From NCBI RefSeq assembly GCF_030406665.1, contig NZ_CP129121.1:558001-622000 (forward strand): a DNA stretch of 64,000 nucleotides, in the 5' to 3' direction. This document shows positions 1-8,194 of this stretch, one piece after another. Source of the DNA: Halomonas halophila. Its GTDB lineage: Bacteria > Pseudomonadota > Gammaproteobacteria > Pseudomonadales > Halomonadaceae. The first letter of the stretch is position 1. Every line of letters begins with the position of its first letter. Under the pieces are notes generated by a model, which saw only the letters and a program-made list of their open reading frames with translations, searched no databases and was not told the DNA's origin. The position numbers were made by a program, and so were the translations under genes.

Positions 1-2
1 GG

Positions 3-470
3 GTCGCCACCATCGCGCTCTCGGTCTATCCCCTCAAGTCGGAGCGCTGCCATATCGTCGCGCACTGCGGGGATCCGGACACCGCGGCCATGCTGCGCCG
101 AACCCTGCCCGGGATCGAGTGCACCGAAGCGCTCGCCATCGAAATGCTGGTGCGTTCCTCGACGGATGCCGGCATCAGCCGGGTGGTCAACGAGCTGCTC
201 TCGGTGACGCACGGTGCCACCCAGTATCAGGCCTGCCTGCCGGCGACCCAGGACATGACCTACGGCGAGCTGTTTGCCCGGGCCAAGCGCCAGCGCGATG
301 TCACCCTGCTCGGCATCAGCGACAGCAACGAAGAAGACGGCAACCTGCTCAACCCGCCGGGAGACGTCGTGCTGCATGAGGGTGACGTGATCTTCTACAT
401 GGGCAACAAGCGACTTTCCGAGCATGAGCTGATGACGCTGCTGGCGCCGTCGGCCGCCGTCACTCGGTAA
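3..470 (+). CDS. RCK/TrkA-type potassium channel, C-terminal part (5' truncated)
   Basis: The reading frame is open from the first bases of the window, so the start lies to the left and only about 155 C-terminal residues are present. What is visible is a soluble nucleotide-binding regulatory (RCK/TrkA) region: alternating hydrophobic strands such as the SERCHIVAHCGDPDTAAML stretch, and a TrkA-C-like end with NLLNPPGDVVLHEGDVIFYMG. In related bacteria a two-TM potassium-channel-family protein precedes DUF2491 and DUF350 genes in the same order, so I infer that the missing part is the membrane pore. The gene ends 21 bases before the DUF2491 start and is probably in the same operon. Ion selectivity cannot be judged from this fragment. 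Confidence 0.7.
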   Translation, partial: VATIALSVYPLKSERCHIVAHCGDPDTAAMLRRTLPGIECTEALAIEMLVRSSTDAGISRVVNELLSVTHGATQYQACLPATQDMTYGELFARAKRQRDVTLLGISDSNEEDGNLLNPPGDVVLHEGDVIFYMGNKRLSEHELMTLLAPSAAVTR

Positions 471-491
471 CGCCTGCGAGGAATCTTCAGC

Positions 492-1232
492 ATGTTCGAC
501 AAGATGAAAGCCCTGCTGCGCGGTGCGACTTCCGACCAGAAGGAACAGCAAGCCTTTGATGATCAGCAGGCCAGGCTCGCTCGCGGCCTGCCGACCCACA
601 TGTCGCCGGAAGACTTCGCCGGCATGCGTCTCGACGGGCGCGTGACCTTCGATCTGCTGGCACTGGAGCCCTACAGCGACCTGCTTTTCGACAGCAGCAT
701 GGGTGGGCAGGACCTGCATATCGCTGCCGTGGGAAGGGTCGACCTGGGGCAGGGCGAAAGCCTGGTGCGCTTCTACCTGGAGAACGACACCTGGGTGCAG
801 GCCTCGGTCGAAGCGGGAAAGGTGATCGAATACAAGCTGTTCGACTTCTACCAGGTGCAGCATCTGGCCGATACCGAGTTCGATCGCCTCATCAACGAAC
901 ACGGCGTATCCAATGGCGGAGTGTCACTGGGGAAAGCCGTGCTTCCGCTTGAAAGTGAAAGTGGGCAGACGGCAAGCTATGGCCGGGTTTGGGGGCAGGA
1001 AGGCGTGCCCTGGTCGCCACCGGTGCTGCTCGAAGAGGAAGTCACCACGCTGGAAAGCGTCATCAACCGTCGGGTCATTCACCACTGCATGCTCTATGAG
1101 CGTCAACTCGAAGGCGAGGGACGCTACGAATATGTGCTGCTGAGTGGTGAAGCCGACGAGGAAGATCGCAGCTATCAGCTGGTGACCAACCTCGGTATCG
1201 ACCTGAACCCGAATAATATTACGGCGGTATAA
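492..1232 (+). CDS. yjfK: DUF2491 family protein (YjfK-like)
   Basis: A cytosolic protein of 246 residues with no signal peptide or membrane segment. Length, the conserved GRVTFDLLALEPYSDLLFD region and a C-terminal YEYVLLSGEADEEDRSYQLVTNLGIDL match the DUF2491 family (E. coli YjfK). Function is unknown. The family sits in a conserved neighbourhood with DUF350, DUF1190 and a glutathionylspermidine-synthase-like enzyme, which is exactly the order seen here. The start at 492 is preceded by GAGGAATC, a fair ribosome site, 21 bases after the channel stop. The context suggests a role in envelope or ion stress, but that is inference. Confidence 0.8.
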   Translation: MFDKMKALLRGATSDQKEQQAFDDQQARLARGLPTHMSPEDFAGMRLDGRVTFDLLALEPYSDLLFDSSMGGQDLHIAAVGRVDLGQGESLVRFYLENDTWVQASVEAGKVIEYKLFDFYQVQHLADTEFDRLINEHGVSNGGVSLGKAVLPLESESGQTASYGRVWGQEGVPWSPPVLLEEEVTTLESVINRRVIHHCMLYERQLEGEGRYEYVLLSGEADEEDRSYQLVTNLGIDLNPNNITAV

Positions 1233-1288
1233 CGCTCAGGCGCTGTATTCGCCAACCGCAATGGACCACTTCATACAAGGAATCGTAT

Positions 1289-1699
1289 ATGAACTATCTC
1301 GCCGGGCTCCCCGCCTTTCTCTGCTATCTCATCACTGGCGTCGTGATGCTGGTGCTGTTCATGTTCTGCTACAGCAAGGTGACCCCGCACAAGGAATGGA
1401 AGCTGATCCAGGCGGGCAATACCGCGGCGTCGGCGGCGTATGGCGGTGCCATTCTCGGTTTCACCATCCCGCTCTATAGCGCCATGTCGCACTCGATCAG
1501 CCTGGTCGATTTCATCCTGTGGGGCATCGTGGCCTTCGTCGTCCAGATCGTGACCTTCTTCGTGACCAAGGGCGTGCTGAAGCTTCAGGGGCAGAGCCTG
1601 TCCACCCACATCAGCGAGGCGCATGTGGCCTACGGCGTGCTCAGCGGCAGCATCGCCGTCGCGGTCGGCCTGCTCAACGCCGCCTCCATGACCTGGTAA
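1289..1699 (+). CDS. yjfL: DUF350 family inner-membrane protein (YjfL-like)
   Basis: A 136-residue integral membrane protein with about four hydrophobic helices: residues 5-30, 48-70, 74-98 and 115-135. This is the standard size and topology of DUF350 (E. coli YjfL). Biochemical function is unknown; the family is recurrently linked to the YjfK, YjfM and YjfC families. The start at 1289 follows an AAGGAATC ribosome site. The gene lies 56 bases after DUF2491 and its stop is 33 bases before the lipoprotein start, consistent with one transcript. Confidence 0.82.
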   Translation: MNYLAGLPAFLCYLITGVVMLVLFMFCYSKVTPHKEWKLIQAGNTAASAAYGGAILGFTIPLYSAMSHSISLVDFILWGIVAFVVQIVTFFVTKGVLKLQGQSLSTHISEAHVAYGVLSGSIAVAVGLLNAASMTW

Positions 1700-1732
1700 G
1701 CGACCGTGAAAAAAGGAGCGAAAGGAAACGTT

Positions 1733-2353
1733 ATGGACAACGCCAACAAGCACCTTCCGCGGCGCAAGCGCAGCATGCGCATCACCCTGGCGCTGATGGG
1801 CGCCGGCGCGGCCACGGCCCTGTCGGGCTGTGGTGACAGTACGCCTCCCGAGACGCTGAGCAACGTGGAGTTCGATGATACCGAAACCTATCGCAGCGTC
1901 GAGGAGTGCGTGGAGGGGGGGATCTATACCCAGCAGGCCTGTCAGTCGGCCTACGAGGAGGCGCAGTGGGACCTGCCGCGTTATCACTCGGAAGGTATGT
2001 GTGAAGTATTTCACGGGGACGATGGCTGCCAGCCCGCCCCGCAGACCCATAGCGGCAGCAGTAGCTCATTCGTACCGGTCATGATGGGGTATATGGTCGG
2101 CAACATGACCGCTTCGTCCAGCCGCGGCCATATGGTCAACCGCCCATATCAGGAGCCCATCTACACTCGCGCTGATGGGAATCAGGGAGATTGGTCGGCG
2201 GCATCGTCGCGGGCGTCCTCCCGAATGCGGAATACAAAGGTATCGATGCGTAATTCGGTCCAGAGCCAGAATCGAGCCTCCCGGTCCTATCGCTCGACCT
2301 CCCGCAGCGGCTTCGGTTCTCGCTCCTCGGCGCGGGGCGGCTTCGGCTCCTGA
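1733..2353 (+). CDS. DUF1190 lipoprotein (YgiB/YjfM-like)
   Basis: A predicted lipoprotein of 206 residues. The N-terminus has a positive patch (PRRKRSMR), a hydrophobic stretch and an ALSGC lipobox with the acylated Cys at about residue 30. The mature part has paired Cys residues (EECVEGGIYTQQACQSAYEEA, GMCEVFHGDDGCQPA), which match DUF1190, followed by a low-complexity Ser/Arg/Gly tail. I chose the ATG at 1733 because AAAGGAAAC lies just upstream; a GTG at 1706 is also in frame but would lengthen the signal region. It is the fourth gene of the yjf-like operon. Its role is unknown; family members are envelope proteins. Confidence 0.8.
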   Translation: MDNANKHLPRRKRSMRITLALMGAGAATALSGCGDSTPPETLSNVEFDDTETYRSVEECVEGGIYTQQACQSAYEEAQWDLPRYHSEGMCEVFHGDDGCQPAPQTHSGSSSSFVPVMMGYMVGNMTASSSRGHMVNRPYQEPIYTRADGNQGDWSAASSRASSRMRNTKVSMRNSVQSQNRASRSYRSTSRSGFGSRSSARGGFGS

Positions 2354-2460
2354 CGCGACAGCGACGGCGTTGCACCCAGCAAGCCCCGGTGATTCCCCGG
2401 GGCTTGTTCGTCGATGCCCTGCTTGCTTCCCCCTTCTGACTTCCTCCTAGAGACAAGCCC

Positions 2461-3627
2461 ATGTTGAAAATCCCCGTGCAAGAGCGCAAAGCCTGGAAAG
2501 ACCTGGCCAAGGACCTGGGGTTTCATTTCCATACCATCGACGGTGAGGCCTACTGGCGAGAGGAGGCCTATTACCAGTTCACCCTGCGACAGATCGAGGA
2601 GGATATCGAGGCGCCCACCGAAGAGCTGCACGAGATGTGCATGGAAGCGGTAGAGCGCGTCTGCCGCTCCGATGCGCTACTCGACAAGCTGTGCATTCCC
2701 GAATTCATGTGGGAAAGCGTGCGGTCCTCCTGGTGGAGCGGTCAGCCCCAGCTGTATGGGCGCATGGATCTGGCCTACGACGGCCAGGGCAAGGCCAAGC
2801 TGCTCGAGCTCAACTACGATACGCCGACCTCGATCTACGAGGCGGGCTTCTTCCAGTGGGTGTGGCTCGAACAGGCGATGGAACAGGGGCTGATCCCCTG
2901 GCATGCCGACCAGTTCAACTCGATCCAGGAAAAGCTGATCGGCGCCTTCGCTCATATCGGCCAGCGCCTGGTGACGCCGGAGATGCACTTCTCCAGCATC
3001 AAGGATCACGTGGAAGACCGCGCCACCGTCGAGTATCTGCAGGACTGCGCGATCCAGGCCGGCGTGGACGCCCCCTTCGTCTACATCGAGGACATCGGCC
3101 TGCGCGAAGGCGAGCGGCATTTCCTCGATCATGAGGACAAGCCGATCCAGGCCATCTTCAAGCTCTATCCCTGGGAGGAAATGGCCGACGACGAGTTCGG
3201 CAGCCAGGTGCCGGAGAGAGACACCCACTGGTTCGAGCCGCCCTGGAAGACCATCCTCAGCAACAAGGGCATCCTGCCGCTGCTGTGGGAATGGAACGAG
3301 GGGCATCCCAACCTGTTGCCGGCCTACTTCGATGACGATCCCCGCCAGCCGCTGAGCAGCGGCTGGGTGCGCAAGCCGTTCTTCTCGCGGGAGGGCAGCA
3401 ACATCGAGCTGGTCACGCCCGGCGGCGAGCGCGAGTCGGTGGCCGGCCCCTACACCGATAGCCCGCACATTCTTCAGGCCTACCATCCCATGCCGAGATT
3501 CGGCGAGGAGCACGCGCTGATCGGAAGCTGGGTGGTGGGAGATCGCGCCTGCGGCATCGGCATCCGCGAGGACAAGGGGCGCATCACCAAGGACACCAGC
3601 TGCTTCGTACCGCACATCATCCTGTGA
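2461..3627 (+). CDS. Glutathionylspermidine synthase family protein (YgiC/YjfC-like ATP-grasp)
   Basis: A 388-residue protein with the C-terminal ATP-grasp synthetase fold of glutathionylspermidine synthase but no N-terminal amidase domain, as in E. coli YgiC and YjfC. Visible signatures are GRMDLAYDGQGKAKLLELNYDTPTS split over residues 100-124, the KLYPWEEMADDEFG region, ILPLLWEWNEGHPNLLPAYF, and the KPFFSREGSN loop near residue 305. It probably ligates an amine to a peptide or acid using ATP, but for the stand-alone YgiC/YjfC proteins the substrate is not settled. A 107-base gap separates it from the lipoprotein gene. It is the last gene of the operon and is followed by an inverted repeat. 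Confidence 0.85.
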   Translation: MLKIPVQERKAWKDLAKDLGFHFHTIDGEAYWREEAYYQFTLRQIEEDIEAPTEELHEMCMEAVERVCRSDALLDKLCIPEFMWESVRSSWWSGQPQLYGRMDLAYDGQGKAKLLELNYDTPTSIYEAGFFQWVWLEQAMEQGLIPWHADQFNSIQEKLIGAFAHIGQRLVTPEMHFSSIKDHVEDRATVEYLQDCAIQAGVDAPFVYIEDIGLREGERHFLDHEDKPIQAIFKLYPWEEMADDEFGSQVPERDTHWFEPPWKTILSNKGILPLLWEWNEGHPNLLPAYFDDDPRQPLSSGWVRKPFFSREGSNIELVTPGGERESVAGPYTDSPHILQAYHPMPRFGEEHALIGSWVVGDRACGIGIREDKGRITKDTSCFVPHIIL

Positions 3628-3673
3628 TCGGCTAGGGTAAAAGCCCAGAGGCCTTGGTCGATCGTCATGGGTG

Positions 3674-3697
3674 GCCCCGGCCAGGAAGGGCCGGGGC
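3674..3697 (+). terminator. Inverted repeat, probable bidirectional terminator
   Basis: A perfect 9-bp stem (GCCCCGGCC / GGCCGGGGC) with a 6-base AGGAAG loop lies between the convergent ATP-grasp gene and the coiled-coil gene. There is no clear T run, so termination is inferred from position and stem strength. Confidence 0.5.
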
Positions 3698-3726
3698 GAG
3701 GGGCTAGCGCGGGGAAGCGTGGGCGA

Positions 3727-4014
3727 TCACTTGAAGCGTGAGCGGGCCTTCTCGAGGGAATCGCTCAGCGAGCCCCAGGCACGTTCCGCGCCGGCCTTGA
3801 TGTCGTCCCAGGCGTCGTCGCTGGCGTCGCGCAGCTCGTCGAGCTTCTGACGCATCTCGTCACGCTTGGCCTCGAGCTCGTCGACTTCCTTCTCGTGCTC
3901 GATGCGCTGGTCGGCCTCGGCGCCCTTGGCGCGGGCCTTCAGCTTGTCCACCTCGGCCTGCATCTCGTCCAGCTTGGCGCGCAGCTTCTGTTCGTAGGCA
4001 TTCCGGTCGCTCAT
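3727..4014 (-). CDS. Small coiled-coil protein
   Basis: A 95-residue, highly charged, almost wholly helical protein. Heptad-like repeats (KLRAKLDEMQAEVDKLKARA, KEVDELEAKRDEMRQKLDEL) cover residues 7-65, and an amphipathic end WDDIKAGAERAWGSLSDSLE follows. There is no membrane segment. It resembles small coiled-coil proteins annotated in halophiles as sll1863-type stress-response proteins. The start at 4014 was chosen because AAGGAG lies 9 bases upstream; a longer frame reaches 4164 but its extra residues look non-coding. It is monocistronic and divergent from the MFS gene at 4203. Function is not known. Confidence 0.7.
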   Translation of the reverse strand: MSDRNAYEQKLRAKLDEMQAEVDKLKARAKGAEADQRIEHEKEVDELEAKRDEMRQKLDELRDASDDAWDDIKAGAERAWGSLSDSLEKARSRFK

Positions 4015-4202
4015 GGGAAGACTCCTTTCCGTCGGCGAGTGAATGACACCTTGGTCGTGCCCGTCGCGGGGCAACACGGTGTGGTCGTTATAGGGTGGCA
4101 TATCGCCCGGGGTAGCTGGCAAGGTCGCGCATATCGGCATATACCAGTCGGTATCGATGACCATCCACGGATTATCAGCCCGGCGAGCCTGGCGGAGGTG
4201 TC

Positions 4203-5561
4203 ATGAAGTCTCTTTCGAGTACGGGATTCGCGATTCTCGGGGCGGCGCTGGTCGCGATCAGCTACGGGCTGGCGCGTTTCGCCTTCGGCCTGTTCGTGCC
4301 GCAGATCCGCGACGCGCTGGAGCTCACGCCCTACGCCATCGGCATCATCGGCGCGCTGCCGCTGATCAGCTTCCTGCTGTCCACGGTGGTCGCGCCCTTC
4401 ATCACCGACCATCTCGGCGCCCGCAACACGGCGGTGCTGTCCGGCCTGTTCGGCGTCGGGGGCCTGGGGCTGATCAGCCAGGCCTCCGACGCGCTGATGC
4501 TGGGCTCGGGCGTGTTCGCCTGCGGCATCTGCACCGGCCTGATGATGCCGGCGCTCACGGCCGCCATGCAGGCGATGGTGAGGCGCTCGCTGCACGGGCG
4601 CGTCAGCTCGGTGATGAACGCCGGCACCAGCATCGGCGTGATCGTCGCCGTACCCACGGTGCTGTTCATGGTCGGCGCCTGGCGGCTGGCCTATCTCTCG
4701 TTCGCGATCTGCACCGCCGTCGGCGTGATCGCCGCCTGGTGGTTCCTGCCCTCGGTGTCGCGGATCGTGCCCTCGAACGCCGCGCCGCCGCCGCCGCTGC
4801 CCGAACTGCCCTGGTCGCGCCTCGTGCGGCTGTCGCTGTTCGCCTTCGTGATGGGCTTCGTCTCGTCCGCCTACTGGATCTTCGCGCCCGACCTGGTCGT
4901 CACCCTCGGCGGCCTGTCGCCGGCCTCCACCGGCTGGCTGTGGCTGGCGGTGGGCATCGCCGGCCTCGGCGGCGCCGTGGTGGCCGACCTGGCCGACCGC
5001 AACAACCCGCCGATCACCCACGCGCTGATGCTGATGATGTTGGCCGCCAGCCTGGCGCTGCTCGCGGCCAGCCCCGCCCAGACGCCGCTGGCGGCGTTCT
5101 CCGCGCTGGTCTTCGGCCTGGCCTACATGAGCCTGACCGGGCTCTACCTGATGACCGGCATCCGCCTGCTGCCGGGCCGGCTGTCGGTCGGGCCGGTGCT
5201 GCCCTTCATGGCGGTGTCGGTGGGGCAGGCCACCGGCTCGCCGGTGGTCGGCGGGCTGGTCGACGCCTTCGGTTATGCGACGGCGTTCTCCATGTTCGCC
5301 GCGCTCGGCATCCTGGTGTCCATCCTCTCGCCGTTCTATCCCGGCCATATCGAGCATGGCGACGAAGAGGAAGAACAGGCCGCCGAGGAAGACACCGGCC
5401 TGCAGGCGGCCTACGACCACCAGCTCCAGAACGAGGAAGGCGAGCCGCTGGAGGATCCGGAGGAACTGGAAGAGCAGGAGGCGCTGGCCGAGGCGTCCGC
5501 CGACGCCTCTTCCGAAGAAGACGAGGCGGATAAGTCCAGAAACAGCTCCCGGTCATCGTGA
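4203..5561 (+). CDS. MFS transporter with long acidic C-terminal tail
   Basis: A 452-residue major facilitator with about 12 hydrophobic helices over residues 8-375, including the FITDHLGARN loop 2-3 motif and glycine-rich helices. The substrate is unknown; the compact loops resemble YbfB/YjiJ-type and other small-molecule MFS carriers. After the last helix, residues about 385-452 form a cytosolic tail very rich in Glu and Asp (for example HGDEEEEQAAEEDTG), which standard MFS proteins lack. Acidic tails are common in halophiles. A GGAGG sits just before the ATG at 4203. The gene stands alone between oppositely oriented and unrelated neighbours. Confidence 0.8.
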   Translation: MKSLSSTGFAILGAALVAISYGLARFAFGLFVPQIRDALELTPYAIGIIGALPLISFLLSTVVAPFITDHLGARNTAVLSGLFGVGGLGLISQASDALMLGSGVFACGICTGLMMPALTAAMQAMVRRSLHGRVSSVMNAGTSIGVIVAVPTVLFMVGAWRLAYLSFAICTAVGVIAAWWFLPSVSRIVPSNAAPPPPLPELPWSRLVRLSLFAFVMGFVSSAYWIFAPDLVVTLGGLSPASTGWLWLAVGIAGLGGAVVADLADRNNPPITHALMLMMLAASLALLAASPAQTPLAAFSALVFGLAYMSLTGLYLMTGIRLLPGRLSVGPVLPFMAVSVGQATGSPVVGGLVDAFGYATAFSMFAALGILVSILSPFYPGHIEHGDEEEEQAAEEDTGLQAAYDHQLQNEEGEPLEDPEELEEQEALAEASADASSEEDEADKSRNSSRSS

Positions 5562-5716
5562 CGGGGAGCGCTGCGGCGACAGGCCATGCCACCTGGCTGC
5601 TAGGCTGAGGTCCAGATAACGATAAGACATCGCCAGCTTGCGGGGCGCCATCGGGGTAGTCGAGGTATCGGCCCCTGATGGCGCTTTTCTTCCATCGGAG
5701 ACGCGAGAGGATTCAG

Positions 5717-6256
5717 ATGAGCCAAGCATCCGTGATGGACATCAGGCTGGCAGCCGAGAGGGACCTGCCGAGGATCGTCGAGATCTACAATGCCGCGGTG
5801 CCGAGCCGACGCTCGACAGCGGATACCGAGACGGTGACCCCGGAATCCCGACGTGAGTGGTTCCACCGGCACGAGCCGCAGCGGCGCCCGCTGCTGGTCG
5901 GCGAGGACCAGGGCGACATCGTCGCCTGGATGAGCTTCGAGGACTTCTACGGCCGGCCGGCGTATGCCCACACGGCCGAGCTGAGCATCTATATCGCGCC
6001 GGAATACCAGGGCAGGCTGCTCGGGAAGCGGCTGCTGCAGCGAGCGGAAGCGCTGGCTCCAAGTCTGGATATCCACACCCTCGTCGGTTACCTGTTCGCC
6101 CACAACACGCCGAGCCTGCGCCTGCTGCGTGCCAGTGGCTACCAGGAGTGGGGCCGACTGCTGGATGTCGCCCGCATGGACGGTCGCGACTATAGCCTGT
6201 GCATCATGGGCAAGCGGCTCGAAGGCGCCCCGGCTCCGCTGGAGGCGCCAGACTGA
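5717..6256 (+). CDS. GNAT N-acetyltransferase (phosphinothricin-acetyltransferase-like)
   Basis: A 179-residue acetyltransferase. The N-terminal IRLAAERDLPRIVEIYNAAV and the SIYIAPEYQGRLLGKRLLQRAE acetyl-CoA loop (residues about 91-111) are typical of the Pat/Bar-like GNAT branch, and LVGYLFAHNTPSLRLLRASGYQEWG is the conserved C-terminal part. It would transfer acetyl from acetyl-CoA to an amine, perhaps an amino-acid analogue. The ATG at 5717 has AGAGG at a good distance; an in-frame ATG at 5678 lacks one. It is a single gene; MarR follows convergently. Confidence 0.82.
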   Translation: MSQASVMDIRLAAERDLPRIVEIYNAAVPSRRSTADTETVTPESRREWFHRHEPQRRPLLVGEDQGDIVAWMSFEDFYGRPAYAHTAELSIYIAPEYQGRLLGKRLLQRAEALAPSLDIHTLVGYLFAHNTPSLRLLRASGYQEWGRLLDVARMDGRDYSLCIMGKRLEGAPAPLEAPD

Positions 6257-6305
6257 TTCAGTATTTCTTAATGTTTCACCACCGTCGCTTGTGCCGGTGT
6301 GGCAC

Positions 6306-6827
6306 TCACTTTTCCTGCTGTGACATGGACTCGATGAGGCTGGCGAGTAGCCTGTCTAACGCTTCGCGCTGTCCGCTATCCAGCGATTCGAGCAGCTTCT
6401 CCTGACCCGCTAGATGTTCCGGCAGAATGGCGTCGATCTGTTCGAGCCCCTTGTCGGTCAGCTCGACGATGACGGCTCTCCGATCCTCGCTGCTGCGTCG
6501 GCGACGGACCAGTTCCGCTTTCTCCAGCCTGTCGAGTCGATTGGTCATGCCCCCTGAGGACACCATCATGGAGCGGTACAGCTCGGTAGGGGAAAGCGCA
6601 TAGGGTGCACCCGAGCGCCGAAGCGTCGCCAGCACGTCGAACTCGCCGCGTCGCAGACCATACGACTTGTTGAGATGCTCAACATGGAGCCTGTTGAGCA
6701 TCTCGGTCGCCTCTATCAGGCGGCCGAACAGCGACATCACCGAGGCATCCAATTCAGGACACTCGCGCTGCCATTGCTGATAGGCCAGATCGGCACGGTT
6801 GGAGGGGATGTCTATTTGTCTTGACAT
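6306..6827 (-). CDS. MarR family transcriptional regulator
   Basis: A 173-residue winged-helix regulator. Residues 55-125 hold the MarR fold: GLRRGEFDVLATLRRSGAPY, LSPTELYRSMMVSSGGMTNR (recognition helix), LDRLEKAELVRRRRSSEDRR (wing), then a dimerisation helix. It is divergent from the MFS gene at 6881 with 53 bases between starts, so it very likely controls that transporter and itself in response to a small ligand. The start at 6827 has GGAAAG 7 bases upstream; a start at 6842 is also possible. The ligand is unknown. Confidence 0.87.
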   Translation of the reverse strand: MSRQIDIPSNRADLAYQQWQRECPELDASVMSLFGRLIEATEMLNRLHVEHLNKSYGLRRGEFDVLATLRRSGAPYALSPTELYRSMMVSSGGMTNRLDRLEKAELVRRRRSSEDRRAVIVELTDKGLEQIDAILPEHLAGQEKLLESLDSGQREALDRLLASLIESMSQQEK

Positions 6828-6880
6828 AAAGATTCTTTCCATCGAGCATCTTGGTGTGAATTCAATTGTTGAGGTTGCCC
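6828..6880. promoter_or_regulatory. Divergent marR / MFS promoter region
   Basis: These 53 bases separate two divergent starts and must hold at least one promoter. A short inverted repeat, TCAA-TTG-TTGA (6862-6872), overlaps the transporter ribosome site and could be part of a MarR operator. Its short arms make this tentative. Confidence 0.4.
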
Positions 6881-8068
6881 GTGCCACAAGTCAATGCAAG
6901 GCGTTACATGATGTTCGCGGCCACTATCGTTCTGGTGGGGATGAATCTTCGTCCCATCATGGCGTCGATAGGCCCTATCCTCGAAATGATTCAGGCCGAT
7001 ACCGGAGTGAACGACACCTCCGCTGGCCTGCTGACCACGCTGCCGGTCTTCGCCATGGGGCTGTTTGCGCTGTTAGGTGGCCTGCTGCAGCGCACACTGG
7101 GCGTCGAGCGCACGGTACTTTATGGGCTGATAGCGCTGGGTGCCGCGACGTTCGCCAGGCTCTATTTCCATGAGGTATCAGGGCTTATCGTGACCGCCCT
7201 GCTGGGGGGGATCGGCATCGCCGTGATTCAGGCCGTGCTACCCGGCATGATCAAGCGGGATCACGGTGACAAGGCCGGACAGCTGATGGCCCTTTACACG
7301 GTGGGCATCATGGCTGGCGCTATGTTGTCCTCGTCGCTCGTGGCGCCACTATCGTCGATGGGTGACTGGCCGCTGTCATTGGCTATCTGGGGCGTGCTGG
7401 CGATCATGGCTTTGATTGGCTGGCAAAAAGTGACGGTTGATAGCTCAGCGTCCGGTGGAGCAGTCGGTCCAGGACTGCCAGTATCGTCAGGGCGGGCTTG
7501 GTATCTGATGCTCTTTTTCGGTATCGGCACATCGGCCTACACGCTCGTTCTGGCCTGGCTGCCGCCGTTCTATGTAGACCTCGGCTGGTCCAGCACCGCA
7601 AGTGGCCTGATTCTGGCTGGCTTGACCTTGGCGCAAGTCATTGCCGCGGTGGGCCTGTCGTCTGTGGTGGATCGTTTCTCCGACCGGCGCCCCGTCTTGT
7701 ACGCCATCCTCGCTCTCATTGCTCTGGGACTGGTCTGCCTTCTGCTGGCGCCGGCCACGCTGGCGGTTCCTGCGCTGCTGCTGTTGGGGTTCGGCATCGG
7801 CGGCTTGTTTCCCATGTCGCTCATCATCGTGGTCGATCATCTGCAGAAGGCGAATCAGGCGGGGGCGCTGATGGGCTTCGTACAGGGAGGTGGATACATT
7901 ATTGCAAGCCTCATGCCGTTCGTGGCCGGCCTGCTGAGAGGCGTATTCGATGATCTGGCGGTGGCCTGGGTCATCATGCTGATCGGCATTCTCGCTCAGC
8001 TGGCGATGGTGCCCATGTTGTCGCCGAAAGATTCGCTTTCAAGCGATAACTGGAGCCTCCAGCGCTGA
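6881..8068 (+). CDS. MFS transporter, CynX/NimT type
   Basis: A 395-residue major facilitator with 12 predicted helices. The N-terminal NLRPIMASIGPILEMIQADTG is the signature start of the CynX/NimT (cyanate, 2-nitroimidazole) branch, and the second half has LPPFYVDLGWSSTASGLIL and FGIGGLFPMSLIIVVDH. It is probably an exporter or importer of a small polar or aromatic compound. I chose GTG at 6881 because GAGG lies 6 bases upstream; TTG at 6866 and ATG at 6908 are alternatives. It pairs with the divergent MarR gene, which suggests ligand-induced expression. Confidence 0.83.
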   Translation: MPQVNARRYMMFAATIVLVGMNLRPIMASIGPILEMIQADTGVNDTSAGLLTTLPVFAMGLFALLGGLLQRTLGVERTVLYGLIALGAATFARLYFHEVSGLIVTALLGGIGIAVIQAVLPGMIKRDHGDKAGQLMALYTVGIMAGAMLSSSLVAPLSSMGDWPLSLAIWGVLAIMALIGWQKVTVDSSASGGAVGPGLPVSSGRAWYLMLFFGIGTSAYTLVLAWLPPFYVDLGWSSTASGLILAGLTLAQVIAAVGLSSVVDRFSDRRPVLYAILALIALGLVCLLLAPATLAVPALLLLGFGIGGLFPMSLIIVVDHLQKANQAGALMGFVQGGGYIIASLMPFVAGLLRGVFDDLAVAWVIMLIGILAQLAMVPMLSPKDSLSSDNWSLQR

Positions 8069-8126
8069 GAAGTCGATAAGTCTGGGGCTTCTCGCCATGT
8101 GACGCATGGATACGTTCTGCTATTGC

Positions 8127-8150
8127 GCCGCGCCCAGAGTTGGGCGCGGC
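8127..8150 (+). terminator. Hairpin terminator between convergent genes
   Basis: A perfect 9-bp stem (GCCGCGCCC / GGGCGCGGC) with loop AGAGTT sits between the convergent MFS gene (ends 8068) and the gene ending at 8195. It is followed by a mixed GTCTGTGTC tract rather than a T run. Confidence 0.55.
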
Positions 8151-8194
8151 AGTCTGTGTCTACGTGGAGTATCCAATCTCCTTACTCGCCCTAG

